Positions 1 through 9,223 of a DNA stretch of 64,000 nt are shown here, one piece after another. Source of the DNA: Butyrivibrio sp. (GTDB lineage Bacteria > Bacillota > Clostridia > Lachnospirales > Lachnospiraceae). Within the stretch, counting starts at the first letter, position 1. Each line of letters starts with the position of its first letter. Location: contig JAKVKH010000005.1 of the NCBI GenBank assembly GCA_022486625.1, positions 1-64,000 on the forward strand. Reading direction: 5' to 3'. Under the pieces are notes generated by a model. The model was given only the letters and a program-made list of their open reading frames with translations, did not search any database and was not told the DNA's origin. The position numbers and the translations under genes were made by a program.

Positions 1-22
1 AAGGTGTGGGAAGTTTTAGTTA

Positions 23-658
23 TTAATACGCAGCTTCTGCAATTCCCCAGGCCACGCCATACGCACCGCAAAAAATCAATGCAAACCACAATACAGATAC
101 TGCGACCGGCTGTTCATATACTTTCAGAAACGGATATGGTCCGCTTATGATATGCAGAAGATTCAGAATCACAGTCACGGCTGCATAGCCTGCCGTCGGC
201 AATATCGCAACCCGCGCAGCTTTTCCCGGCTTAAACGGGATATGATCTGAAAGAAAAAAAGACATTCCGGCCAGCAGCGGACACAGCAGATGATGAAATT
301 TCATTTCACCTGAAAGAAGCAGTATCTGATAGCCGTCTTTTCCAACCATGGGTGCCAGTACCAGCACTACCATCAGAAAAGTGACGGTAAGGCAGCAGAC
401 CGCCATATACTTCGCCATCTGTATCTGCTCCGGTATTTTCTTTTCACTGATTGCCCTCCGGATCAGAAACGCTGCATAGACCGTACATACAACCATGGCA
501 AAAATATTACTGTCAACCGTATAGAATGTAAACATTCCAAAGCCGTTTTTTCCTGCACTTTCTGTATTTAGCAGAAAGACCCATACAGGAAATGCATCCC
601 GCATGGGTCTTTCTGATGACGAAACCTGCGATGCAGATTCCGATAAACAAAGGTGCAT
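23..658 (-). CDS. Pr6Pr/FAR-17a-like multi-pass membrane protein (N-terminus uncertain; start may be near 535)
   Basis: ORF with several hydrophobic helices and an FxFYTVDSN-type motif; the 5' end overlaps a 13-bp perfect inverted repeat. Confidence 0.5.
   Translation of the reverse strand: MHLCLSESASQVSSSERPMRDAFPVWVFLLNTESAGKNGFGMFTFYTVDSNIFAMVVCTVYAAFLIRRAISEKKIPEQIQMAKYMAVCCLTVTFLMVVLVLAPMVGKDGYQILLLSGEMKFHHLLCPLLAGMSFFLSDHIPFKPGKAARVAILPTAGYAAVTVILNLLHIISGPYPFLKVYEQPVAVSVLWFALIFCGAYGVAWGIAEAAY
572..615 (-). terminator. 13-bp perfect inverted repeat downstream of fba (terminator-like hairpin)
   Basis: CAGAAAGACCCAT (572-584) / ATGGGTCTTTCTG (603-615), 18-nt loop; weak T-run. Confidence 0.5.
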
Positions 659-687
659 TGCATCTCTGCTTTGATTTATCTGATATT

Positions 688-1623
688 TCAGGCCTTGTTA
701 TCAGAACCAAGTACCTTAAGGATCTTGTCATGAACAATTTCCTTAACGTATGTACGGCCATCTGCACAGTACTGTCTGGGATCAAAGTGATCCGGATGTG
801 CAAACATATGCTCTCTGATACCGGCTGTCATGCCAAGACGAAGATCGGAATCGATATTGATCTTGCAGACTGCACTCTTAGCTGCCTCACGAAGCTGCTC
901 TTCCGGAATACCAATGGCATCCTTAAGTGCTCCGCCGTTGTCGTTGATAATCTTAACGTACTTAGGCAGTACAGAAGATGATCCGTGCAGAACGATCGGG
1001 AATCCCGGAAGCTTCTGAACGATCTCTTCAAGAATATCAAGACGGATGTGCGGGTCCTGACCGGGCTTAAACTTGTAAGCACCGTGGCTGGTTCCGATTG
1101 CGATTGCAAGTGAATCAACACCTGTTCTCTGAACGAAATCAACAACCTGATCGGGATCTGTATACTGAGCATTCTCAGCAGATACCTTTACATCGTCTTC
1201 AACACCTGACAGTGTTCCGAGCTCAGCTTCTACTACAACACCCTTATCGTGTGCATAGTCAGCAACCTTCTTGGAAACTGCAATGTTGTCATCATAAGAC
1301 TTGGAAGAACCATCGATCATAACAGATGTGAATCCGCCATCGATACACTCCTTACAGATTTCGAAATCTGCACCGTGATCAAGGTGAAGAGCGATCGGAA
1401 TATCTGTTGTCTCACATGCTGCTTCAACCAGCTTTACAAGGTAAGCCTGCTGAGCATACTTTCTCGCACCTGCAGAACACTGCAGAATAACAGGGGAATG
1501 AAGTTCGTTGGCTGCTTCTGTAATAGCCTGCACGATCTCCATGTTGTTGACATTAAAAGCACCTACAGCATATCCGCCGTTATATGCTTTTTTGAACATC
1601 TCGGTAGTTGAAACTAATGGCAT
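688..1623 (-). CDS. fba: class II fructose-1,6-bisphosphate aldolase
   Basis: Class II aldolase motifs: N-terminal GAFNVNNME, ALHLDHGADFE, VVEAELGTLSGVED, VLHGSSSV. Confidence 0.95.
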   Translation of the reverse strand: MPLVSTTEMFKKAYNGGYAVGAFNVNNMEIVQAITEAANELHSPVILQCSAGARKYAQQAYLVKLVEAACETTDIPIALHLDHGADFEICKECIDGGFTSVMIDGSSKSYDDNIAVSKKVADYAHDKGVVVEAELGTLSGVEDDVKVSAENAQYTDPDQVVDFVQRTGVDSLAIAIGTSHGAYKFKPGQDPHIRLDILEEIVQKLPGFPIVLHGSSSVLPKYVKIINDNGGALKDAIGIPEEQLREAAKSAVCKINIDSDLRLGMTAGIREHMFAHPDHFDPRQYCADGRTYVKEIVHDKILKVLGSDNKA

Positions 1624-1727
1624 AATTTGTTACCATCCTTTCCTGAAAATAAGTGTCTTAGCACCAAATCCGTTAATATTATAACGCACTTTATTTGAAG
1701 AGTATACCAGTTTTTTTGGATTCGGCA

Positions 1728-3833
1728 TTATGTGAACTCAGCAAACCGGTATTTCACATATTCGGGACCTTTCGTTTCCTTTTTTACGTATTTCAGCACT
1801 ACTGCTGACCTTGCGGGAAGATCCAGCGTCAGCTTTCCATCCCTGACCTCCATCTGAATCGCTGTAGTTTCATACCCCTTCGCCGTTGAAATCAGGAGCT
1901 GTCTGACAAACGTATCCCTGGCAATTCCCAGATAATGTACATCCAGTACCTCAGTCACTGCACATATATTATTATTAACCGCAACAATACATGCTGCTTT
2001 GTGATTGAATCTGCCATAGGCAAGTACATTTTTGTCCGCCTTTACCTGCAGCCGCAGCAGCGATCCCGTTTTCAGCTCTTCATTTTCCCTGTGAATACGG
2101 ATCATGTCCTTATGAAAACTGATCATTTCCTGATCTTCATGTCCCCAGGGATAGGTTCTCCGGTTATCCGGATCTGTAAATCCGCAGACACCGGCTTCAT
2201 CACCGTAGTACAGAGTCGGTGCTCCGGGCCAGGTCATCTGAACTGCCACTGCTTCACGCATGACCTCTTTCAAAACCTTCCGGTCCGCTGCCTTGTTCCC
2301 ATGTGTCCCCACACGCCCGGTAATGTGGTTCGTTCGTGTCAGAAATCTGGAATGATCATGATTGGAAAGTTCATTCATGGCAACATATAAGGATGGTTCG
2401 CTGAAATTCCCTCCGCCTGCATGAATCATCTGTTTCCAGAAAGCTTTTGTATCGCCTTCCAGTTCAGGATGATACTCATCACTGTGCTTTTCCATTCCGG
2501 TGAGGAAAAAAGTAAGCGGCTCCATAAATGCATCGTAATTCATGACCGTGTCCCACTCATCTCCCTGCAGCCATTTACCGGATGGTCCATAATTTTCCGC
2601 CAGAATAATTGCATTCGGATTTGCTTCTTTTACCGCTTTTCGGAAACGTTTCCAAAAGTTATGATTAAAAATACCGGAATGGCCAAGATCTGCTGCCACG
2701 TCCAGTCTCCATCCATCTGCGTTGTACGGCGCCGAAACCCACTTGCGTCCAACCTGCAGTATATATTCACAAAGCTCCTCTGATGCTTCATAGTTCAGCT
2801 TGGGAAGCGTATCGTAATCCCACCATCCGTCATAGTTGGCATTATAGGGCCATTTTCTTTTATGAAAGGTGAAGTAGTCATGATATGGACTTTCTTTCGA
2901 TACATAGGCGCCTTTGGCATAACCCGGCGCATTTTCATAGATCCGTTCTCTGTCCATCCATTTATTAAACGAGCCGCAGTGATTGAAAACACCGTCCAGA
3001 ATCACACGCATCCCGCGTCTGTGCGCTTCTGTAACCACCTGACAAAACAGCTTATCACTTGCCTCCAGATTCCGCAGATCTGTAACGCGCCTGATGTATC
3101 TGCCGGCGCCGCTGTTATCCTTCGCATCTTTTGGCAGCAGCTTCCCTTCATCTGTAACAAATCTGCCAAAGTGAGGATCAATATGGTCATAATCCTGTGT
3201 ATCGTACTTATGGCTTGACGGGGAACAGAACAGTGGATTGAAATAAATCACTTCAATGCCGAGTTCCTGCAGATAGTCCATCTTATCCAGTACACCCTGA
3301 AGATCCCCGCCATAAAATTCCAGTCCGTCATCCACTGCATCCGGCAGACGATCCCAGTTTTTCACCTGATGTACGTTTTTCCCCAGATAATGATATTCAT
3401 CCGTCAGCACATCATTGGTTTTATCTCCATTGCAGAACCGGTCGGTGAAAATCTGATACATGACGGCTCCCTTGGCCCAGTCCGGCGTATGAAAACCCGG
3501 AATAAGACGGAAGGTCAGTTTCGAAGTCATACCAGGTGCCTTTGGTGATACGCCTCTCCTGTCATAAAAGCGAATCTGCACTCCTGATGTAATTCTGAAC
3601 CAGTAGGCAACCGTTTTTCCTGTCACTTCCAGCATCAACCGGTAGTAATCGAAATCGTCATCTGACTGTTCATAGCCCATTTCCTTCGCACCATCTACGG
3701 TCAACAGTTCAACGCGGTCTGCTTCGCCTTTTCCTGTCCGTAGCCGAATCATCACCGTATCTCCGGGTTCGCACTCTGCAGGGCTCATATATTCCGCAGT
3801 CATATCATGAAATACTGCTTTTGGATCAAGCAT
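1728..3833 (-). CDS. GH13 family alpha-amylase/neopullulanase-like glycosidase with N-terminal CBM34-like domain
   Basis: MYQIFTDRFCNGD, GGDLQGVLDKMDYLQELG, GWRLDVAADLGH, ILAENYG motifs; SD AGGAGG before start. Confidence 0.92.
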   Translation of the reverse strand: MLDPKAVFHDMTAEYMSPAECEPGDTVMIRLRTGKGEADRVELLTVDGAKEMGYEQSDDDFDYYRLMLEVTGKTVAYWFRITSGVQIRFYDRRGVSPKAPGMTSKLTFRLIPGFHTPDWAKGAVMYQIFTDRFCNGDKTNDVLTDEYHYLGKNVHQVKNWDRLPDAVDDGLEFYGGDLQGVLDKMDYLQELGIEVIYFNPLFCSPSSHKYDTQDYDHIDPHFGRFVTDEGKLLPKDAKDNSGAGRYIRRVTDLRNLEASDKLFCQVVTEAHRRGMRVILDGVFNHCGSFNKWMDRERIYENAPGYAKGAYVSKESPYHDYFTFHKRKWPYNANYDGWWDYDTLPKLNYEASEELCEYILQVGRKWVSAPYNADGWRLDVAADLGHSGIFNHNFWKRFRKAVKEANPNAIILAENYGPSGKWLQGDEWDTVMNYDAFMEPLTFFLTGMEKHSDEYHPELEGDTKAFWKQMIHAGGGNFSEPSLYVAMNELSNHDHSRFLTRTNHITGRVGTHGNKAADRKVLKEVMREAVAVQMTWPGAPTLYYGDEAGVCGFTDPDNRRTYPWGHEDQEMISFHKDMIRIHRENEELKTGSLLRLQVKADKNVLAYGRFNHKAACIVAVNNNICAVTEVLDVHYLGIARDTFVRQLLISTAKGYETTAIQMEVRDGKLTLDLPARSAVVLKYVKKETKGPEYVKYRFAEFT

Positions 3834-3883
3834 CTGTATATCCTCCTGTATTCATTGTCCACTGATTTATAAAAAAGGGCAGT

Positions 3884-3916
3884 AAAAAAGACAGCTTTGG
3901 GAGGGCTGTCTTTTTT
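3884..3916 (-). terminator. Rho-independent terminator hairpin between ftsH and the GH13 gene
   Basis: AAAAAAGACAGC (3884-3895) / GCTGTCTTTTTT (3905-3916). Confidence 0.8.
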
Positions 3917-4088
3917 AGAGAAGGTATTTCTTTCTTATGGGGTATAGCAAAAAACTATATAATATATTGGGGGGTTACAAGAAGTATAATATCATTCACC
4001 CCCTTCTTCGTAAATGCTCAGCTTTCACAAAGTTAACAAATTCATGATGTCATTTTTGTAAAAGTTGCACAATCACGATCGTTTTCTG

Positions 4089-5945
4089 TTATACCTGCTC
4101 TCCCGCATCAATGATCGGCTGATGCTGGTCAAACAACGCTTCAAACTCGCTGCGTCCTATCTTTTCCTTCTCAAGAAGCAGATCCGCACATTTATGTAAT
4201 ACATCTTCATATTCCAGAATCGTTGCTTTTGCCTTACCGTAGCAGTCATCGATAATCGCCTTGACTTCCTGATCAATTTCTCCTGCAATCAGTTCGCTGT
4301 GCTTCTTGCTGTGTGCGATATCATATCCGATAAAGACATCTTCTTCCTCTTCATCGTAATTCACCACACCGATATTGGCAGACATTCCGTAACGGGTCAC
4401 CATGCTTCTGGCTTCCTGGGTTGCCTTCTTGATATCACTGGAAGCGCCTGTGGTAATATCTCCGAATATAAGCTCTTCTGCGATACGCCCGCCAAGTGAA
4501 ACCATAATTTCTTCCAGCATCTTCTGTCTGGTCAGGAACATCTCATCCTTTTCCGGCAGCGGCATTGTATAACCTGCTGCTCCCATTCCGGTCGGAATGA
4601 TGGATACAGTATAAACAGGACCGACATGCGGCAATACATGGAACAGAATTGCATGACCGGCTTCATGATAGGCTGTAATCTTCTTTTCCTCATCAGAAAT
4701 AATTCTGCTGTGTTTCTCTGTACCCATACCTACCTGAACAAAAGCCTTTTTGATATCCGCCTGACTGATATAGGAATGATCTTCCATCGCCGCATTGATT
4801 GCAGATTCGTTTAAGAGGTTTTCAAGATCTGCCCCGGTAAATCCTGCAGTTGTCTGTGCAACCTGCTTTATATCCACATCATCACTGAGCGGTTTATTTT
4901 TGGCATGTACCTTCAGAATCTCTTCTCTTCCGCCGATATCCGGACGGCTGACGGTAATCTTACGGTCAAAACGTCCCGGTCTTAAAATTGCGGGGTCCAG
5001 AATATCCACACGGTTGGTTGCCGCCATGACAATGATTCCCTCATTGACACCAAAACCATCCATCTCCACAAGGAGCTGATTCAGGGTCTGCTCACGTTCA
5101 TCGTGACCGCCGCCCATGCCGGTTCCTCTTCTTCTCGCAACTGCATCAATTTCGTCAATGAAAATAATACATGGTGAATTCTTCTTTGCATCTTCAAAAA
5201 GATCTCTGACACGAGATGCACCGACACCGACGAACATTTCCACGAAATCCGATCCTGAAATGCTGAAAAACGGAACCCCAGCTTCACCGGCAACTGCGCG
5301 TGCCAGAAGTGTTTTACCTGTACCAGGTGCACCTTCAAGCAATACGCCCTTGGGAATACGTGCTCCCACTTTGGTGAATTTCTCCGGATCCTTCAGAAAG
5401 GCTATAATTTCCTGCAGCTGTTCCTTTTCTTCCTTCAGTCCTGCAACATCCTGCAGCTTGACCTTGTTATCCTCAGCATTTGACATCCGCGCCCGGCTCT
5501 TGCCGAAATTCATCATCCTGTTTCCGCCTGATGATGCCGCCTGCGCATTGTTCATGGAAACAAAGATCACCACACACAGAATCATGATCACCAGAATCGG
5601 CAGGAACCAGTTCATCAGCCAGTTGTCTCCCGGAATATCGCGAACTTCCGGATCCACATTGCTTTGTCTGAGCAGATCTTCCACTTTGGTTACATCTGTT
5701 GCGTAGAGAATCTCTTCTGTTCCATCCGTTAACTGAATCCTGACCGCACCTGTCGGAGTTTCACTGTTCGGCATAATCACTGCGGCAGCCACCCGACTTT
5801 CCTGCAGATCCTGCACAAGCCGTCCTTCCGTATATGCTCCGCTGGAGCTGCCGAGACGATCCTTGCTGAATTCCAGAAAGGCAACGAAAATCAGGAGTAA
5901 TATAACGACACCAAAGTATACGTTATAATGCCTGTTCTTATTCAA
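4089..5945 (-). CDS. ftsH: ATP-dependent zinc metalloprotease FtsH
   Basis: Two N-terminal TMs, Walker [42 protein letters not shown] zinc site. Confidence 0.98.
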   Translation of the reverse strand: MNKNRHYNVYFGVVILLLIFVAFLEFSKDRLGSSSGAYTEGRLVQDLQESRVAAAVIMPNSETPTGAVRIQLTDGTEEILYATDVTKVEDLLRQSNVDPEVRDIPGDNWLMNWFLPILVIMILCVVIFVSMNNAQAASSGGNRMMNFGKSRARMSNAEDNKVKLQDVAGLKEEKEQLQEIIAFLKDPEKFTKVGARIPKGVLLEGAPGTGKTLLARAVAGEAGVPFFSISGSDFVEMFVGVGASRVRDLFEDAKKNSPCIIFIDEIDAVARRRGTGMGGGHDEREQTLNQLLVEMDGFGVNEGIIVMAATNRVDILDPAILRPGRFDRKITVSRPDIGGREEILKVHAKNKPLSDDVDIKQVAQTTAGFTGADLENLLNESAINAAMEDHSYISQADIKKAFVQVGMGTEKHSRIISDEEKKITAYHEAGHAILFHVLPHVGPVYTVSIIPTGMGAAGYTMPLPEKDEMFLTRQKMLEEIMVSLGGRIAEELIFGDITTGASSDIKKATQEARSMVTRYGMSANIGVVNYDEEEEDVFIGYDIAHSKKHSELIAGEIDQEVKAIIDDCYGKAKATILEYEDVLHKCADLLLEKEKIGRSEFEALFDQHQPIIDAGEQV

Positions 5946-5968
5946 TATACTTCCTCCTGTCCTGCGGA

Positions 5969-6493
5969 TCAGTCAAATTCCACAACACCGATATACGGCA
6001 GGTTGCGATATCTCTGATCATAATCAAGACCGTATCCTACAACAAACTCATCCGGGATTTCAAATCCGGTATAGTCAACCTTCACATCAGTTACTCTTCT
6101 TTCCGGCTTGTCAAGAAGCGTACAGAGCTTTACACTTGCAGGTCCTCTGTCGCCAAGCATCTTCAGCAGATAGCTCAGTGTTCTGCCTGAATCGACAATG
6201 TCTTCCACGACCAGAACATTCTTATCCTTTAAGGGTTCGTCAAGATCCTTTACGATCTTTACCACACCGCTTGATTTTGTAGAACTGCCATAACTGGATG
6301 CAGACATGAAGTCAAGTGTTACCGGCACCGTGATTCTCTTTGCCAGTTCACACATGAAAAAGCTTCCGCCTTTTAATACACACACAAGATGAACAGACTT
6401 TCCCGCATAATCCTTGCTGATCTGTTCGCCGATCTCTTTGATTCTGTCATTTACCTGTTGTTCCGTCAACATGACACGGACTCTTTCGGACAT
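5969..6493 (-). CDS. hpt: hypoxanthine phosphoribosyltransferase
   Basis: PRPP motif VLVVEDIVDSGRTL; adjacent to tilS and ftsH as in other Firmicutes. Confidence 0.95.
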   Translation of the reverse strand: MSERVRVMLTEQQVNDRIKEIGEQISKDYAGKSVHLVCVLKGGSFFMCELAKRITVPVTLDFMSASSYGSSTKSSGVVKIVKDLDEPLKDKNVLVVEDIVDSGRTLSYLLKMLGDRGPASVKLCTLLDKPERRVTDVKVDYTGFEIPDEFVVGYGLDYDQRYRNLPYIGVVEFD

Positions 6494-6514
6494 TTTTACT
6501 TCCTCCTGTACTGA

Positions 6515-7909
6515 TTAATAATTTACGGCAAGAATATTTTCCGTACTCTCACTGACTTTATAAAAGCTGCTGATCCTGTACCCCGGTATCCATAATATAT
6601 GACTGCCATCGGCAAGAACATATATTATATCACGTTCTGCTGCAGGTATCTTCTCATTTATCATATACTTTTTCATGCTCTGGCGGTTATTCCTGTCATC
6701 AATCACAAGAAAATCACCTGTTTTTCTCGGTCGAAATACCAAAGTTGCTTGTATTTTATCATAATCAAACCATTTCGTATACGCATTTCCCGGAATAATT
6801 TGATCCCTCTGATACGGAAAAACACTCACTTCAACATTTCCAAGACCCGGAACCGTAACTTTACTTTTTTCACCCGGCAGAATTGAAACACACACAGCCT
6901 TTTTTTTCTCCTCCGGCTGACTCCTTCCGATTCTGAGCTGACGATATCTGCGCTCTGCCGTAATTCCGCAGGGCAGACTTGCCTGCGCGCTGCCGTCAGC
7001 ACCTTCCGCCAGTTTCAGGAGCAACAGAATATGCGATGCGGAAATATCCTTTCTGTGCGGAATCAGCTGCTCCAGGCATAGTAGAAATACATTGCGGATA
7101 ATCAGCTCCGGATATCTGTCAAGGCTGTTCAGATCCAGACAGATCGTATCCGGTACAGCGCCCGTCTCTAATTTGCAGCATTTCAGCGCAGAAAACGCCT
7201 GATCCCTGATATAGGCATCCGCCTGCGCAATTTCCTGTGCTGCCTGCGAAAGATGCAGAACTGCCTGTGCATTGATTTCTTCCTGTGCATAACTTAAGAT
7301 ATGGTGCCGGATCCGGTTTCTGGTATGCCCATCTTCCAGATTCGTAAGGTCTGTCACATGAGCAGTTTTCTTTTCCTTCAGATATGTCTCAATTTCCTGC
7401 CTCTCCGTATCCAGAAGCGGTCTGATAATCCGTCCTCTGACCGGCCTGATCCCGCCTGCACCATGGAGCCCGCTTCCCCTGAAAAGATTCAGCAGCATGG
7501 TCTCCGCAAGGTCGTTCCGGTTATGTGCAATGGCGATTCTGGCCGCCCCGATTTCATCTGCCTTTTTCTCAAATGCCTCGTACCGTGCCTTCCTGCCAGC
7601 CTCTTCCTCTGTCAACCCGAGTTCTGCAGCCAATGCCGGAACATCGGTCTGCACCAGATAAAAAGGCACATTCAGACTATCACACAGCTGTCTGACATAT
7701 TCTGCATCTTCAGCCGCCTCCGGTCTGATCCCGTGATTCATATGCACTGCCGCCACCTTAAACCCCATCTGATCCGCAAGCGCATGCAGCACAACAAGCA
7801 GACACGTAGAGTCCGCACCGCCGGAAACCCCCGCGAGAAGTGTCTCTCCGAAAGATACCATCTGATTCTGTTCCATATATAACCGTATGCGCTGTTCCAG
7901 TTCCATCAT
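6515..7909 (-). CDS. tilS: tRNA(Ile)-lysidine synthetase
   Basis: PP-loop GVSGGADST, HNRNDLAET, RPLL motif; conserved neighbourhood. Confidence 0.95.
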   Translation of the reverse strand: MMELEQRIRLYMEQNQMVSFGETLLAGVSGGADSTCLLVVLHALADQMGFKVAAVHMNHGIRPEAAEDAEYVRQLCDSLNVPFYLVQTDVPALAAELGLTEEEAGRKARYEAFEKKADEIGAARIAIAHNRNDLAETMLLNLFRGSGLHGAGGIRPVRGRIIRPLLDTERQEIETYLKEKKTAHVTDLTNLEDGHTRNRIRHHILSYAQEEINAQAVLHLSQAAQEIAQADAYIRDQAFSALKCCKLETGAVPDTICLDLNSLDRYPELIIRNVFLLCLEQLIPHRKDISASHILLLLKLAEGADGSAQASLPCGITAERRYRQLRIGRSQPEEKKKAVCVSILPGEKSKVTVPGLGNVEVSVFPYQRDQIIPGNAYTKWFDYDKIQATLVFRPRKTGDFLVIDDRNNRQSMKKYMINEKIPAAERDIIYVLADGSHILWIPGYRISSFYKVSESTENILAVNY

Positions 7910-7990
7910 TTCTCCATTTCATGAATCCCAGGTATGTAAAAGTAAAAGATGCAGACGGCATGCGGATCTCTCCGTATTACAGTCTGCATC

Positions 7991-8326
7991 TCATTTTTCA
8001 GAATCATTTTTGAAAATAATCTCTCCCGGATATACAAGGCCAAGTTTATCCTTTGCAACTTCTTCAATATACTTTCTGGTCTGTGTATATTTTGCAAATT
8101 CCTTTATGTCCTCGCTGCGCTTCTGTTCCGCATCAATCTGCATCTGAAGCTGCTCTTCCCGCGCCTGATAGTTTTTCTCCTTCTGCATCAGACTGACACT
8201 TTTCACGGAAACAACCAGCATCAGCAGAAGTACTACGATAGTCGCCAGAAATATTCCAAACCTGTTCTGCCGGCGTTTTCTTCTGTATCTTGGTTTCGCC
8301 ATAGGAATTCCTTTTCCAGTATTCAC
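7991..8326 (-). CDS. septum formation initiator family protein (DivIC/FtsB-like)
   Basis: Single TM, coiled coil, C-terminal EVAKDKLGLVYPGEIIFK motif. Confidence 0.85.
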   Translation of the reverse strand: MNTGKGIPMAKPRYRRKRRQNRFGIFLATIVVLLLMLVVSVKSVSLMQKEKNYQAREEQLQMQIDAEQKRSEDIKEFAKYTQTRKYIEEVAKDKLGLVYPGEIIFKNDSEK

Positions 8327-8393
8327 TGTTTATCTAAAAACAGAAACGCCACTTTGCTTTATTATATTATTGTATATTTTTTGTATAAATATG

Positions 8394-8633
8394 TCAAATG
8401 TAACGGAACAGCTGTGTAACGTCTTCCTTGTGGATTGTCTCCTGTACATCAAGCACCTCCACATTCACATCCTTATTTCCAAACTGGATGGTCAGATGAT
8501 CTCCGGCCTTTACTTCTGCTGATGCCTTGGCCGGCCTTCCGTTAATCTGCACACGCCCTGCATCGCAGGCCTCATTCGCCACCGTCCGCCGTTTGATCAG
8601 CCTTGTTACCTTAAGATATTTGTCCAGACGCAT
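8394..8633 (-). CDS. rqcP: S4-domain RNA-binding protein, RqcP/YabO (Hsp15) family
   Basis: MRLDKYLKVTRLIKRRTVANEACDAGRVQING S4 signature. Confidence 0.88.
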   Translation of the reverse strand: MRLDKYLKVTRLIKRRTVANEACDAGRVQINGRPAKASAEVKAGDHLTIQFGNKDVNVEVLDVQETIHKEDVTQLFRYI

Positions 8634-8670
8634 GTTTTTCTCCCATATTTTTGCTCTGTTTACAGAAACA

Positions 8671-8695
8671 GGCCTGCAGAAATTTTCTGCAGGCC
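8671..8695. repeat. 25-bp near-continuous palindrome between hupB and rqcP
   Basis: GGCCTGCAGAAA-T-TTTCTGCAGGCC. Confidence 0.7.
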
Positions 8696-8774
8696 CGAAT
8701 TATCAATTGACATTCATCAACAGGTTTCAATCATCCGCAGATGATATCATCCGGCAATGAGAATCAGTCGATTA

Positions 8775-9053
8775 TCACTTCTTGTTTACAAGATCCTTTA
8801 AAGCCTTACCAGCCTTAAACTTAGGAGCATATGATGCCGGAATCTTCATAACAGCACCTGTCTGAGGATTTCTGCCTTCTCTTGCTGCTCTCTTGGAAAC
8901 TTCGAATGTACCGAAGCCAACTAACTGAACCTTACCCTTTTTCTTTAATTCCTTGGATACTGTCTCAGTGAAAGCCTTAACAGCCTTCTCGGCATCCTTC
9001 TTGGATAATCCGGCCTGATCAGCGATAGCTGCTACTAACTCTGTCTTGTTCAT
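8775..9053 (-). CDS. hupB: HU family DNA-binding protein
   Basis: MNKTELVAAIADQAGLSKKDAEKA and GFGTFEVSKRAAREGRNPQTG signature. Confidence 0.97.
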   Translation of the reverse strand: MNKTELVAAIADQAGLSKKDAEKAVKAFTETVSKELKKKGKVQLVGFGTFEVSKRAAREGRNPQTGAVMKIPASYAPKFKAGKALKDLVNKK

Positions 9054-9223
9054 TTTGGAATTCCTCCTGTATGATAGTAAGTATCTTTTTTGGGTAGCCG
9101 GGACTGTTCCCGAACACCTATATTTACTTATATACGTTTTTTAGTCCTTTGTCAAGAAAAATCCCCGATTTTTCAAGGTTTTTCGGCATTTTTTTGTGCT
9201 AATTGGTGACCCGGAAACCCGCA

